DNA of 64,000 bases from an uncultured Lachnospiraceae bacterium (GTDB lineage Bacteria; Bacillota; Clostridia; Lachnospirales; Lachnospiraceae). Every line of letters begins with the position of its first letter. The stretch's first letter is position 1. The stretch covers positions 1 to 64,000 of the forward strand of contig CAJOGN010000001.1 in the NCBI GenBank assembly GCA_905234245.1. Reading direction: 5' to 3'. The notes beneath the pieces are model-generated. The model saw only the letters and a program-made list of their open reading frames with translations. It was not told the DNA's origin and ran no database searches. Positions 32,208-41,026 of this stretch are shown here, one piece after another. A program made the translations under genes and the position numbers.

Positions 32208-32897
32208 TTATTCCTCCTCAAATGATACAACATTATTCTTCCTCTCTACATTCAAGAACGTATTGCTTAATGCAAGAATACCAAAATCATTGCTATCATA
32301 CAGCATCGATCTGTCTATATACTTATTTAGTTTCTCTTTCAGTACATCGCTCATAGCGACTCCATACTTCTTTATGAATGTATTTAAATCACCAAATGCT
32401 TGTTTATAGTTAATGAAAATATTTCTATTATGAACTTCTTCATGTACTGTAGACAGTAGCATGACAACTTGAATCCGATTCTTCCAATGCTCATCCAATA
32501 TAGCATCTGCAATTCTTACTGTACTAACTTTTCTATTTTTAAGTAGAAAATATTCTACCATGATTTCACAATAATCATATAATGTAAAAATTGGACCATG
32601 GTGCATTTCAATCTCTATTTTTCCATTATCATCTGGAGTAACTTCAGGTAATACTTGACAATGATCTAGTCCGACTACATTTTTTAGATACCAGATATAT
32701 TTTTTATATCTATCATTGATGCGAACTTGTCTTTCGCATCCCTTAATAAAATTAACATATGATTCTAGGTTAGAAAAATATTCGGGGCTTTTATATAATG
32801 GGATTTGATACATGCTATTTGGAGAATCCACAATTGGAATAACCTTATTACGGCTGGATTCAGTTTTATATTCAATATCAGGTAAATTTTTAGGCAT
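32208..32897 (-). CDS. Unknown, HH-motif protein, paralogue of 24102-24752
   Basis: 229 aa starting M-P-K-N-L-P behind AAAGGATG; the longer in-frame TTG at 32915 is unsupported. It shares with 24102-24752 the K-K-Y-I-W-Y-L-K-N-V-V segment, D-H-C, I-E-M-H-H-G-P, L-Y-D-Y, I-A-D-A-I-L-D-E-H and V-H segments. The conserved His/Asp positions hint at a metal site. Biochemistry is unknown. Its ~70-residue N-terminal part is not alignable by eye. Confidence 0.6.
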   Translation of the reverse strand: MPKNLPDIEYKTESSRNKVIPIVDSPNSMYQIPLYKSPEYFSNLESYVNFIKGCERQVRINDRYKKYIWYLKNVVGLDHCQVLPEVTPDDNGKIEIEMHHGPIFTLYDYCEIMVEYFLLKNRKVSTVRIADAILDEHWKNRIQVVMLLSTVHEEVHNRNIFINYKQAFGDLNTFIKKYGVAMSDVLKEKLNKYIDRSMLYDSNDFGILALSNTFLNVERKNNVVSFEEE

Positions 32898-33010
32898 GTT
32901 TATCATCCTTTCCAATCAATACCACGAGTTAAATATTTGTTTTCTAGCTTAAATCCTATATATAGGACATTAATTTAAAAACTCTGATAGAAAGGAGTGA
33001 TTTATAATTT

Positions 33011-35632
33011 ATGGAAATTAATATGCTTAAGCAATTATATAATGACTTTCTCATCATACTAGATGAGTCAGTCGTTAAATATACTGCGTTAGCAGATAAG
33101 AATGAAACTCTTGAAATGAAAAAAGAAGCTGACGCATATCGAGTTGCTTATCTATGTGAAGATACATTCTTCACATATTATCATTATGAAAAAAGTGTTA
33201 TCGCTGATGTACTCCAATTAAATCTAAGCACAGATTATGATTTGATTATGGAATATGTCAACGATAAGATGAAAATTCCATATACACTTAGGGATAAAGT
33301 TCTTTTAAAGCAAAGAGCTTATATTGTAAATAATTACGTTGAGAAAAATAATTATTATAGAATGCTAAACGGTCTTCCTGATTATGAGGAGCCGAAAGAA
33401 AACTATCTGTATGTGGATGAAGAAACTGCAGAGAAATATAGAATCGACCCAGCGATTCCTATTCATGAGCTTTCTAAGAATAAGATAGTTGTTTTACAAG
33501 CAGTTGGCTATATCGATAAACTATATGAAGAGACCAAAAAGAAATACTTAAAGTTCCTTGGTCCAAATAAAATCGATATTATAACTGCTAGAATGGCTAA
33601 GAACTTTGCAATTTTAAGAATCCCATATAGTGTAAGTGAAGCAATGTGGGATAACTTCATCTTAATTTATGACCAGTGTAGAGAATACTTCTGTACTTGT
33701 ATTTATGTCACAGAGTACAGAGAAACGATTGATTATTATGATAACTTCATTGCAATGTGTATCATGATAATGACAATCCAACAAGTTATCGCAAGAGTCA
33801 TGAAAGGAATCATAGACAGAGATTTCTTTGATGACTACTGTATAAGAATTCTATTCGGTGCATATGAAGTCCCCTATTATAGTATCATGGATTCTTCCAC
33901 AAAGAAACAGCTTCTCCAAGATTTAAATATACTAGTTTTAAATAAGGGAACCAATAAAGTTCTCTATGATATTAGTAAAATTCTTGGATATGATAGACTG
34001 AAGATTTATAAGTATTATCTAATGAAAGTTCAGAAATTCAATGATGATGACACTCCTCTTGTGCTATATAAAACCATTATAGAAGACGGGGTTGAAAAGC
34101 AAGTATTGGATTATGAAAAAATGTATGAGTTCTACTTCCAGAAAGTAGAACTTCAAGATATGGACACTTATAAATCTCTACTTGTCACAAGTAATCAAAA
34201 AAGCTATGATGAAATTACAAGTGGAGACCCATTCTGGCTTGAAGATGATGAGCTTCTAAAAGAGATGTATGAATCCGAGTATAACTTTGTGGAAACGAAG
34301 TATATGGGTATCAGCATTTCTTATCGTCTATCTAGAATTCTATTTGAGAATATCTATCTCATGAAAATGATTTTTGATAAGAAAAATGAAATTCCTACAA
34401 TTATTTTAGATTTACCAAAGTTATCAACTATGCCAATTACACTATTTGACTCAATCGTAATGCTATGTGCAATTGTATGTAAACAGCATGGATTAAAAGG
34501 AGAAGTTCTTACAACTCCATCCAAAATTCTTCATGTAATCGGATTTAATTTCCATAAGGATTTTGATCTTATCCAAGAAGAGATTATGAGCAATCCATAT
34601 CTGGATAATAGTCTCACGAGATTCTTTGAGGACTCCTCTACATATACACCAGAGGGAATCAGTAGATTGTATCATAATCTATATGACCTTTATGATGTAC
34701 TGATAGAGAAAATTGCTACAACACAATCTGTGGAAGTATATGAGGCTTATCAAAAACTCTACTATACTATTTTCTATACAGAAGATGCTAAGTGGATGTT
34801 CAATGTTGGTACAGAAGAAGACCCATTATATCCTGATACCTTCTTAGAATACATTGAATTTACAAATAAACCAGTATTTGATATTATCAATAGTTCTGAG
34901 ATAGATAATCTGTATGAACTGGTAAATCATATCTGTGTTAAAATTTTAACCATTGTACCAGATTTGAAATATCTTGGATTAATGGCTGGACAATCTGAAG
35001 CTCTAGAAAAGATGCTACTGAGTTTCGTCCGTTTCTTTAAGTCTTATACAACAGATATGATAGGTCTTGAAACTATTTATATTTTTGATATGAAACCTGA
35101 ATTAATTTTAAAGCTGATTGATAGAGCAATATATTATGCAGGTTTCACATTTACAGACCAATGGCCTCTACAGTATGCAGATTTTCTTACTTATTTAACT
35201 ACTGTGAGATATGATTCTTTCTTTAAGCTGTATGATAGACTTCGTAGATTAAATGCTATCATTACATTATTTGAGACATTTCCTACGATTTCTTTGTTTG
35301 AAGATAAGATTCATTTTATACATGGTGATGTGACAGCCGTAGATAATGAATTCCATCTTATGGATATTATCGGGAAAATGACCGATAATTTACTTATAAA
35401 AGATATTGAAATCCTAAAGGATAAGATACAACCACTTCATAATAATTTAACGATTGATGAGAGTAATAAACTCACACTTTATTCTGTTATACAATATTGG
35501 ATAGAGAACTTTAAAATGGATACAGACTTTAACTTATATGATTTGCCAAATATTGAGTCTGCTCCAGTTGTAAAAGAAAAAGAAGAACCAATGCTTACAG
35601 ATAGATGTAAAATCGTCTATGTGGAATCATAA
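33011..35632 (+). CDS. Large putative virion protein
   Basis: 873 aa, the largest intron-free gene here; AAAGGAGTG site. All-helical, acidic, aromatic-rich and without catalytic motifs. Segments such as N-K-G-T-N-K-V-L-Y-D-I-S-K-I-L-G-Y are typical of large-phage structural proteins. It precedes another likely structural gene (35694-36563). Baseplate or internal virion location is inferred from size and neighbour only. Confidence 0.6.
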   Translation: MEINMLKQLYNDFLIILDESVVKYTALADKNETLEMKKEADAYRVAYLCEDTFFTYYHYEKSVIADVLQLNLSTDYDLIMEYVNDKMKIPYTLRDKVLLKQRAYIVNNYVEKNNYYRMLNGLPDYEEPKENYLYVDEETAEKYRIDPAIPIHELSKNKIVVLQAVGYIDKLYEETKKKYLKFLGPNKIDIITARMAKNFAILRIPYSVSEAMWDNFILIYDQCREYFCTCIYVTEYRETIDYYDNFIAMCIMIMTIQQVIARVMKGIIDRDFFDDYCIRILFGAYEVPYYSIMDSSTKKQLLQDLNILVLNKGTNKVLYDISKILGYDRLKIYKYYLMKVQKFNDDDTPLVLYKTIIEDGVEKQVLDYEKMYEFYFQKVELQDMDTYKSLLVTSNQKSYDEITSGDPFWLEDDELLKEMYESEYNFVETKYMGISISYRLSRILFENIYLMKMIFDKKNEIPTIILDLPKLSTMPITLFDSIVMLCAIVCKQHGLKGEVLTTPSKILHVIGFNFHKDFDLIQEEIMSNPYLDNSLTRFFEDSSTYTPEGISRLYHNLYDLYDVLIEKIATTQSVEVYEAYQKLYYTIFYTEDAKWMFNVGTEEDPLYPDTFLEYIEFTNKPVFDIINSSEIDNLYELVNHICVKILTIVPDLKYLGLMAGQSEALEKMLLSFVRFFKSYTTDMIGLETIYIFDMKPELILKLIDRAIYYAGFTFTDQWPLQYADFLTYLTTVRYDSFFKLYDRLRRLNAIITLFETFPTISLFEDKIHFIHGDVTAVDNEFHLMDIIGKMTDNLLIKDIEILKDKIQPLHNNLTIDESNKLTLYSVIQYWIENFKMDTDFNLYDLPNIESAPVVKEKEEPMLTDRCKIVYVES

Positions 35633-35693
35633 GCAAAAAACAAATAATTAATTATCAGCTATTTCAGTTAGTAATGAAAGGGTGTGTCCGTTA

Positions 35694-36563
35694 ATGAATA
35701 AACTTTTAACTGATCATCTCATGTACAAGGATTCTGTTGAACACAGCAAGCATCCTCGTACTTTATGGGCTAAGACACAAATCATTGGTGGCTATGGCCT
35801 TCATAAGAATAAGTACGGTATCTCCGAACTAGATGAGGTCGTATTTGAGACCGAGAATATGGTTCCTCTAGTCGGTGTCCAATATGCAATGGAAACTATT
35901 TTTGGTGTAAAAGGCCCTCTGACTATTCCAACTCTAAATTCCCAGGGAATCGGTTCTCAGCATCCTATCACTGACCCAGAGACTCCATATCCAAAGGGAC
36001 AGTATGTCTGCCTATTTGGTGTTGGTACTGGCGGTGCTAAGGAAGAGAACAACCTCTCTGCACTTGAAGTTCGTTATAATGAAACGACTATTAAGGACAT
36101 GGTTCCATTCCGTTTCACAAACCTACCTCTGAGTGAATCTGATGCTGCCAAGTATTTTGGTAGAAAGCAGTATACCGTTGGTGATGCTGCTATCACTGCT
36201 TACTTCCTAAAGAGATTTGAATCTGACCCTGTCATTTATCATCTATATAAGGATGGTGAAGAGGGTGAAGATGGTACTTCTGTGGGACCTGACTATTTCA
36301 ATAGTGATACTATTACCACTGGTGTTCAGTCCTTCACTGAGTGTATCCTCTCTATTACTAAGAAGGATATCCGTGAGTGGTTTGACACCTACGGAAATGT
36401 CGAAGTTCCTCGTGTAAACTCTATTGCTCTATTCACTGGAATTTATAACAGTGAAGATGACGACTTCTCCAACATTCAGCTGTTCTCTAAGCTGAATATT
36501 CCTACTGAACCTTTGTCTCTCGTAAAAGATATGAATATCTTATATAGAGTATATGGGGCTTAA
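35694..36563 (+). CDS. Putative virion/baseplate protein
   Basis: 289 aa starting M-N-K-L-L-T-D-H behind AAAGGGTGTG; a GTG at 35682 lies on the site. Beta-rich with Gly/Pro loops (L-F-G-V-G-T-G-G-A) and codon use suggesting high expression (many CTC/CCT/GGT). Follows the 873-aa gene in the same direction and ends at a terminator. A tail or head structural role is likely. The exact part is unknown. Confidence 0.55.
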   Translation: MNKLLTDHLMYKDSVEHSKHPRTLWAKTQIIGGYGLHKNKYGISELDEVVFETENMVPLVGVQYAMETIFGVKGPLTIPTLNSQGIGSQHPITDPETPYPKGQYVCLFGVGTGGAKEENNLSALEVRYNETTIKDMVPFRFTNLPLSESDAAKYFGRKQYTVGDAAITAYFLKRFESDPVIYHLYKDGEEGEDGTSVGPDYFNSDTITTGVQSFTECILSITKKDIREWFDTYGNVEVPRVNSIALFTGIYNSEDDDFSNIQLFSKLNIPTEPLSLVKDMNILYRVYGA

Positions 36564-36570
36564 TATTTTA

Positions 36571-36603
36571 ATAAGACCGCATGTTTTAATGCGGTCTTAT
36601 TTT
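36571..36603 (+). terminator. Terminator
   Basis: 12-bp perfect stem ataagaccgcat with its complement, then TTTT. Confidence 0.8.
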
Positions 36604-36621
36604 CCGAAAAACGAAATAATT

Positions 36622-36632
36622 TATATATTATA
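36622..36632 (+). promoter_or_regulatory. Phage promoter-like element TATATATTATA
   Basis: Exact match between the terminator at 36571 and the FtsZ-like gene start at 36689. Confidence 0.55.
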
Positions 36633-36688
36633 CCTGTAGATAACTCTATCTCATAGGTTTATCTATATCTTTAAAGGAGGACTAAATA

Positions 36689-37825
36689 ATGCTAGATATT
36701 TCTGTAATTGGAATCGGCAATGCAGGAAGCCAAGTGTCGTCTCTTGCTTCCGAGAAATTATCTGTTCCTGTTTTAGCTATCAATAGCAGTGAGAAAGATC
36801 TCGAGACTATCCCGAGTTCTATTCCTCATATTCTTATTGGTGACCAAAGGGGATCAGGAAAAGAGAGATTGGCAGCAAAGAAGTTCCTGAAGGGTGCCAT
36901 TATGGATATCGTCAATAATGAAGAGTATATGAAGATTATAAAGAAAGATGTCATCTTCATTGTCTCTTCTACAGGTGGCGGTACCGGCAGTGGTTCTTCT
37001 ATCATGTTTGCCAACATCATTTCTGAAATTTATCCTAATACCAAAATTATTATTGTCGGTATTCTTCCAACACTGAAGGAAGCACTTTCTACTCAACTAA
37101 ACAGTATTGCATATATGAAGGAACTTTATCAGACTCTTGATGGAGCAACCTACATGCTGTACGACAATGATAAGATGAGTAAGCTTCCCTCCACAGTGAT
37201 GATGAATTCTATTAATGAATGCATCGTAAATGATATCGACGTAATTCGTGGTACCTACCAGCATCCTACTCGGTATAGTAGCATTGATGAAAAAGATGCA
37301 ACGAATATCATCTCCACAAAGGGAAGAATTTTCATTGCATCTTTACGTGACATTAAAGAAAAAGACATTGATGAGATTTCCTTAGAAGACCTTCTCATTA
37401 ATCAGATTAAGACCAATGCACATTGTGAAATCCAGAGAGATAAGATTGTGCATAGAACTGGAGTTATCTCTCTTCTCTCTGATAGACTCAATGAGAAGTT
37501 TGATTCTCATGTGCCAAAGATTCAGGAATTTATTGGTGCACCCGTGGAAGAGTTTGAACACATTGTAGTAAACAATGATCGTCATCTTCCGAATCATATC
37601 TTCTTCATCGCAGCAGGTCTTACTCAGGTCAATGACCGTATCAGAAAAATCAATGACAGAATTGATGAAATCAATGAGCTCCAGCGTCAACGTGAAGAAG
37701 ACTCTGAACTCAATGGAGTAGATTTTGATGAAATGGAATCTAAGATCCAGAGAAGTGAATCCACTTCTACTGGAGATGGAGCTAACATCGACTTAAAGTC
37801 TATTTTCAACAAATTTGACGTTTAA
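36689..37825 (+). CDS. FtsZ/tubulin-like GTPase
   Basis: 378 aa with a perfect AAAGGAGG site. N-terminal V-I-G-I-G-N-A-G-S-Q (6-15) is the first nucleotide loop of FtsZ/TubZ-type proteins. L-A-I-N-S-S-E-K-D matches the FtsZ A-I-N-T-D position. S-T-G-G-G-T-G-S-G (94-102) is the tubulin signature loop. The C-terminal ~60 residues are charged and end F-N-K-F-D-V, like a polymer tail. Phage tubulins (PhuZ, TubZ) form filaments that centre or move phage DNA or the replication compartment. The next three genes follow in the same direction. Whether it is PhuZ-, TubZ- or FtsZ-like needs a tree. Confidence 0.85.
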   Translation: MLDISVIGIGNAGSQVSSLASEKLSVPVLAINSSEKDLETIPSSIPHILIGDQRGSGKERLAAKKFLKGAIMDIVNNEEYMKIIKKDVIFIVSSTGGGTGSGSSIMFANIISEIYPNTKIIIVGILPTLKEALSTQLNSIAYMKELYQTLDGATYMLYDNDKMSKLPSTVMMNSINECIVNDIDVIRGTYQHPTRYSSIDEKDATNIISTKGRIFIASLRDIKEKDIDEISLEDLLINQIKTNAHCEIQRDKIVHRTGVISLLSDRLNEKFDSHVPKIQEFIGAPVEEFEHIVVNNDRHLPNHIFFIAAGLTQVNDRIRKINDRIDEINELQRQREEDSELNGVDFDEMESKIQRSESTSTGDGANIDLKSIFNKFDV

Positions 37826-37845
37826 TTATATATCATAGACTTATA

Positions 37846-37898
37846 ATGAGTAGTATTTTATTAGATGAGTTACAATTCACTAATGAAATACTACTCAT
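37846..37898 (+). promoter_or_regulatory. Intergenic hairpin
   Basis: 13-bp stem atgagtagtattt with its complement around a ~27-nt loop, between the FtsZ-like gene and 37934. No T-run follows. It may be an attenuator or an RNA-stability element. Confidence 0.45.
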
Positions 37899-37933
37899 AT
37901 ACTGTCTTTGCCAATTTTAAAGGAGGTACAATA

Positions 37934-38893
37934 ATGAGCAAAAAGAACGAAAAACAAAAAACTCGGGGGTTTAAGATTCCTGAGGATGCCCGTAAGTTAG
38001 CAAAGCTTACGATGAAAAAGTTTAAGAAAGAAAACGACGAATATTATGATGGCAAGAAAGAGCTGAAGAAGGGCTATTATTATCAGATTCTGGATTATCT
38101 GCCCGCAAGTATTCAGCTCATTGTCAGATACGGACACTTGAATGATGTTCAAGAGACGAAGTCCGCAATTTATGACAAACTGACTGATCTTGATTTCGTT
38201 AAGTTCTTGAAGAAAGAAATCAAGAATGGTCTTGAGTTCGATAATATGGAACTCTTCCCGAATGTTATTTATGACATTATCAAGTCTGCCAAGAAGGCAA
38301 TGGAAGACGATAGGGCCAATGGCGAAGAATCTGAATATGACCTTGACGACCTTATCGAGCTTTCTGAGCTGATTCTGAAGAAGAAGCTCAAGAAGATGTC
38401 CAAAGAGCACATTGATGAGAAAGTCGCATTCGATGCGCTTTCTATTATTCCCACTCCGATCATTTTGAAGAAGAGTCAGGCTTACCATATTCGCTCTCTG
38501 TTCAATGTTCTGTATGAGCATGCCAAGAGAGTTGAAATTGATTTCGGTAAGCTGATTAAGATTCTTCTCAAGGATGATGAACAGCTTGGTGCTGTTATCA
38601 CCTTTGCTCTTCTGGAACGGAAGGAGAAGATTGTAAACTTCACCGATGGACAGAAGAAGCTCTTTAATGATATCACTGAATTCTGCTTCAAGGAACTTGA
38701 GGATATGAAGAAGGATGATATCTACAAGGTACTTAAGTATTACACCGATGTCAGAAAGAGAGACGAGAGTCAGAATAAGGATACCAACAGACGGTATTAT
38801 ATTTCCTCTCTGCCCGAATCTGACTATCCGAAGATTATCAAAGTCGTTGAGAGAATTTGCAACTCCAATGAGAATCTGAAGAAGTATTTCTGA
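37934..38893 (+). CDS. Unknown basic/helical protein
   Basis: 319 aa starting M-S-K-K-N-E-K-Q-K behind AAAGGAGG (7 nt). Lys/Glu-rich, helical, with no recognised motif. Codon use is more GC-rich than the window average, as in 38937-40171, suggesting high expression or co-inheritance of the three genes. Possibly works with the FtsZ-like protein upstream. This is context only. Confidence 0.6.
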   Translation: MSKKNEKQKTRGFKIPEDARKLAKLTMKKFKKENDEYYDGKKELKKGYYYQILDYLPASIQLIVRYGHLNDVQETKSAIYDKLTDLDFVKFLKKEIKNGLEFDNMELFPNVIYDIIKSAKKAMEDDRANGEESEYDLDDLIELSELILKKKLKKMSKEHIDEKVAFDALSIIPTPIILKKSQAYHIRSLFNVLYEHAKRVEIDFGKLIKILLKDDEQLGAVITFALLERKEKIVNFTDGQKKLFNDITEFCFKELEDMKKDDIYKVLKYYTDVRKRDESQNKDTNRRYYISSLPESDYPKIIKVVERICNSNENLKKYF

Positions 38894-38894
38894 T

Positions 38895-38905
38895 GATATA
38901 TTATA
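38895..38905 (+). promoter_or_regulatory. Phage promoter-like element GATATATTATA
   Basis: Exact match right after the stop of 37934-38893 and 32 nt before the next start. Confidence 0.5.
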
Positions 38906-38936
38906 TATGTGATCTATAATTTAGGAGGTTAAGATC

Positions 38937-39446
38937 ATGGCAAAAAAAGAAGTCAAGTTTCAGCCTGGTAAAAAAGAATCATTTACCAGCATTATAACCA
39001 AAAGCCTTGATAAGCATGGCCGTATCAAAGGCAAGAACAAGAAAGAAACCAAGAAACTTAAGGATGAGTGTTTCCATCACATCAAGTCCAAGAAGCATAA
39101 GATCAAGCCAGACATTCAGAATGATGGCCAGGGAACTTGCACATGCTATGCATGCAACCATAAATTCAGAACTCACACATATTCCAAAGATGATATGCGT
39201 GATCTGTGCGACAACTTCATGGAAGTTGTTGACCAGGCTAAGTACATCACAGTTGCAGCAAACCTTGGTAGAAATGCTGAGGAATATCTGGTTCATCTTA
39301 CAGGTGCCGTGAGAACTTTCCCCAAGTTTTATACGAAGGCTGTAAAGGTAGTCTCCAAGGAAGAGAGTACCAAGAAGCGTAAGAAGCGCAAAAATTCTAA
39401 CGATTGGAGATCCACAGATTCTTATCAGTATGGATCTTGGAGATAA
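38937..39446 (+). CDS. Basic protein with Cys cluster
   Basis: 169 aa behind TTAGGAGG. N- and C-termini are strongly basic (K-K-E-S-T-K-K-R-K-K-R-K). The middle has C-T-C-Y-A-C-N-H-K-F at ~66-75, with further C/H around it (D-E-C-F-H-H, L-C-D), compatible with a small zinc finger. Probably nucleic-acid binding. Family unknown. Confidence 0.6.
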   Translation: MAKKEVKFQPGKKESFTSIITKSLDKHGRIKGKNKKETKKLKDECFHHIKSKKHKIKPDIQNDGQGTCTCYACNHKFRTHTYSKDDMRDLCDNFMEVVDQAKYITVAANLGRNAEEYLVHLTGAVRTFPKFYTKAVKVVSKEESTKKRKKRKNSNDWRSTDSYQYGSWR

Positions 39447-39469
39447 TTTTATCTATTAAGCAAATAATT

Positions 39470-39495
39470 AGGAGGTCAGACTTATCTGACCTCCT
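39470..39495 (+). promoter_or_regulatory. Hairpin containing an AGGAGG sequence
   Basis: 11-bp perfect stem aggaggtcaga/tctgacctcct with a 4-nt loop, 22 nt after the stop of 38937-39446 and before 39530. The left arm is a full Shine-Dalgarno sequence sequestered in the stem. The real site of the next gene (taggagg) follows at ~39515. It might be a weak terminator or a ribosome decoy. Confidence 0.45.
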
Positions 39496-39529
39496 ATTAT
39501 AAACATCTATAACATAGGAGGAAATTAAA

Positions 39530-40171
39530 ATGTCTACTATCACCATCACAATTTATGAAGCTCTGGCCAAGAAGAAGATTCTTGAATCTCAGCTTGATAA
39601 CCTCAGGAATTACCAGTTGGTTTATGCCAAGAAGAAGTACGCAGACGAGACTGCTGACGGTAGTCCTATCGGCGACCTCGAGAAAAAGATTCAGTCCGAC
39701 TACAATAAGTCGGTTTCTCTGATGAAAAACTATGCAGCAGTTAAGGCTGCTATCAATGAGGCCAATGCAAGAACTAAAGTAAACATCGCTGGTAAAGAAT
39801 ACAGCATTGCAAATGCAATTGCTCGCCAGCGTAACCTCAATAAAGAGGAAAGCATGTACCGTTCCATGGTAACCCAGTACAATAATGTGGAACAGGCGGT
39901 AAAGAGAAGCAATGAGCGTAATCTCTCCGCGGATGCAATTTCTGCATATATCCAGAAGACCTCCAATGGAACCAAGATGAGTGAAGAATTGGTTCGTGAA
40001 CTGACTGAGGAATACAAGAAGCGTTTCGAAGTCGAAATTTACGACCCGATGAAGACCAAGGAAACCGCAGAGAATGCACTCGAAGAGATTAAGAAGTTCC
40101 GTGAGGAAATCCACTTCGCTCTGACCCAGGCTAATATCAACACTATGATTACTGTGGAACTGGAAGATTAA
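39530..40171 (+). CDS. Coiled-coil protein of unknown function
   Basis: 213 aa behind TAGGAGG. Almost entirely helical with heptad-like Leu/Lys/Glu pattern. The start (I-Y-E-A-L-A-K-K-K-I-L-E-S-Q-L) and length recall DIP1984/septicolysin-type helical bundles, but this is a weak resemblance. GC-rich codon use like the two genes before it. Last gene before the 855-nt non-coding region. Confidence 0.6.
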   Translation: MSTITITIYEALAKKKILESQLDNLRNYQLVYAKKKYADETADGSPIGDLEKKIQSDYNKSVSLMKNYAAVKAAINEANARTKVNIAGKEYSIANAIARQRNLNKEESMYRSMVTQYNNVEQAVKRSNERNLSADAISAYIQKTSNGTKMSEELVRELTEEYKKRFEVEIYDPMKTKETAENALEEIKKFREEIHFALTQANINTMITVELED

Positions 40172-40179
40172 ATTATAAC

Positions 40180-40890
40180 GGCATTAACAGTGTTATTAAT
40201 GGTTGGCATATGCGATATCGCATACTTCCCCCTTTCGCCAGGTTTTCGGGTGAATAAACCTGGCACTTTTACATAATAACATGAATCTATGAATTATTGA
40301 TTCATAATTTGCAAATATTGAAAAGCATAATAGTTACGGACGAAGATTGAGAAGTCCAAAAGATGCTTTTTATGAAAATTTGGATTTGCCTGTTAAGCAA
40401 ATTAGCCAAACTTTACTGTAGACAATAGACAATAAACTTGTATATGGATTGTAAACTTGTAACATAGACCCAAATGTTATTGAACGGTCTTTTGTATGAC
40501 ATATAAAACTGTAATTAAATCCTATCTGGAGCGAGTGGCGAGCACATTAGATCGATGGGAATAAACATGTAAAGCTTATACTTGTATTAAACCCTGGATA
40601 ATGTTTGTAGCCGAAGTCCAGCGATAGCACCAGGCTGCTATGTCGACCATCTATTAATATTAATCTATGCATAAAAATTTAATAAACCTACTATGATACA
40701 TCAAAGCATCTCTATAAACCTTTATAACCATTCATATGGTTATACCTCCTTACTATTTCAACTACTGTTTATCGGAAAAGCATAAAGGGCGACATAAGAT
40801 TATAATTAAAAACTGAATAACAACTTAATACTCATTTTCAGACCTTTCACTAAAAAGAAGAGTCAGGGATTTTTCTCTGACTCTTCTTTT
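40180..40890 (+). ncRNA. Candidate large structured non-coding RNA
   Basis: 40172-41026 has no plausible ORF but is rich in local structure: a 16-nt perfect palindrome (40209-40224), hairpin gccaggtt/aacctggc (40237-40264), pairing gatagca/tgctatg (40622-40646), hairpin ataacca/tggttat (40724-40742), and a strong terminator at 40853-40890. It lies between two plus-strand genes, so a ~680-nt plus-strand transcript is expected. Size and phage context fit large phage RNAs such as GOLLD or ROOL, but I cannot match their consensus by eye. No RNase P or tmRNA signature is seen. Confidence 0.5.
40853..40890 (+). terminator. Terminator ending the non-coding region
   Basis: 17-bp stem aaaagaagagtcaggga with a complement having one G-T pair, followed by T-rich sequence. 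Confidence 0.85.
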
Positions 40891-40969
40891 TTCTTTTTTT
40901 ATAATTATTATGTGAGCAGTTATACACTACATAATTATTTTATGAATAACTTTGTATTAAACGGAAAAT

Positions 40970-40980
40970 TATATATTATA
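40970..40980 (+). promoter_or_regulatory. Phage promoter-like element TATATATTATA
   Basis: Exact match 46 nt before the gyrB-like start and after the preceding terminator. Confidence 0.55.
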
Positions 40981-41026
40981 TAAAAGGGATACAAAAATAC
41001 ATTTTTCAGAAAGGACGTTATGTAAT

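Noticed and set aside
39497-40114. Long minus-strand ORF over the coiled-coil gene
   Set aside because: It is antisense to 39530-40171, which has a strong ribosome site and coding-like composition. The minus ORF has none.
40172-41026. RNase P RNA or tmRNA
   Set aside because: The expected conserved words (GAGGAAAGUC-type core, tRNA-like ends with tag ORF) are not seen.
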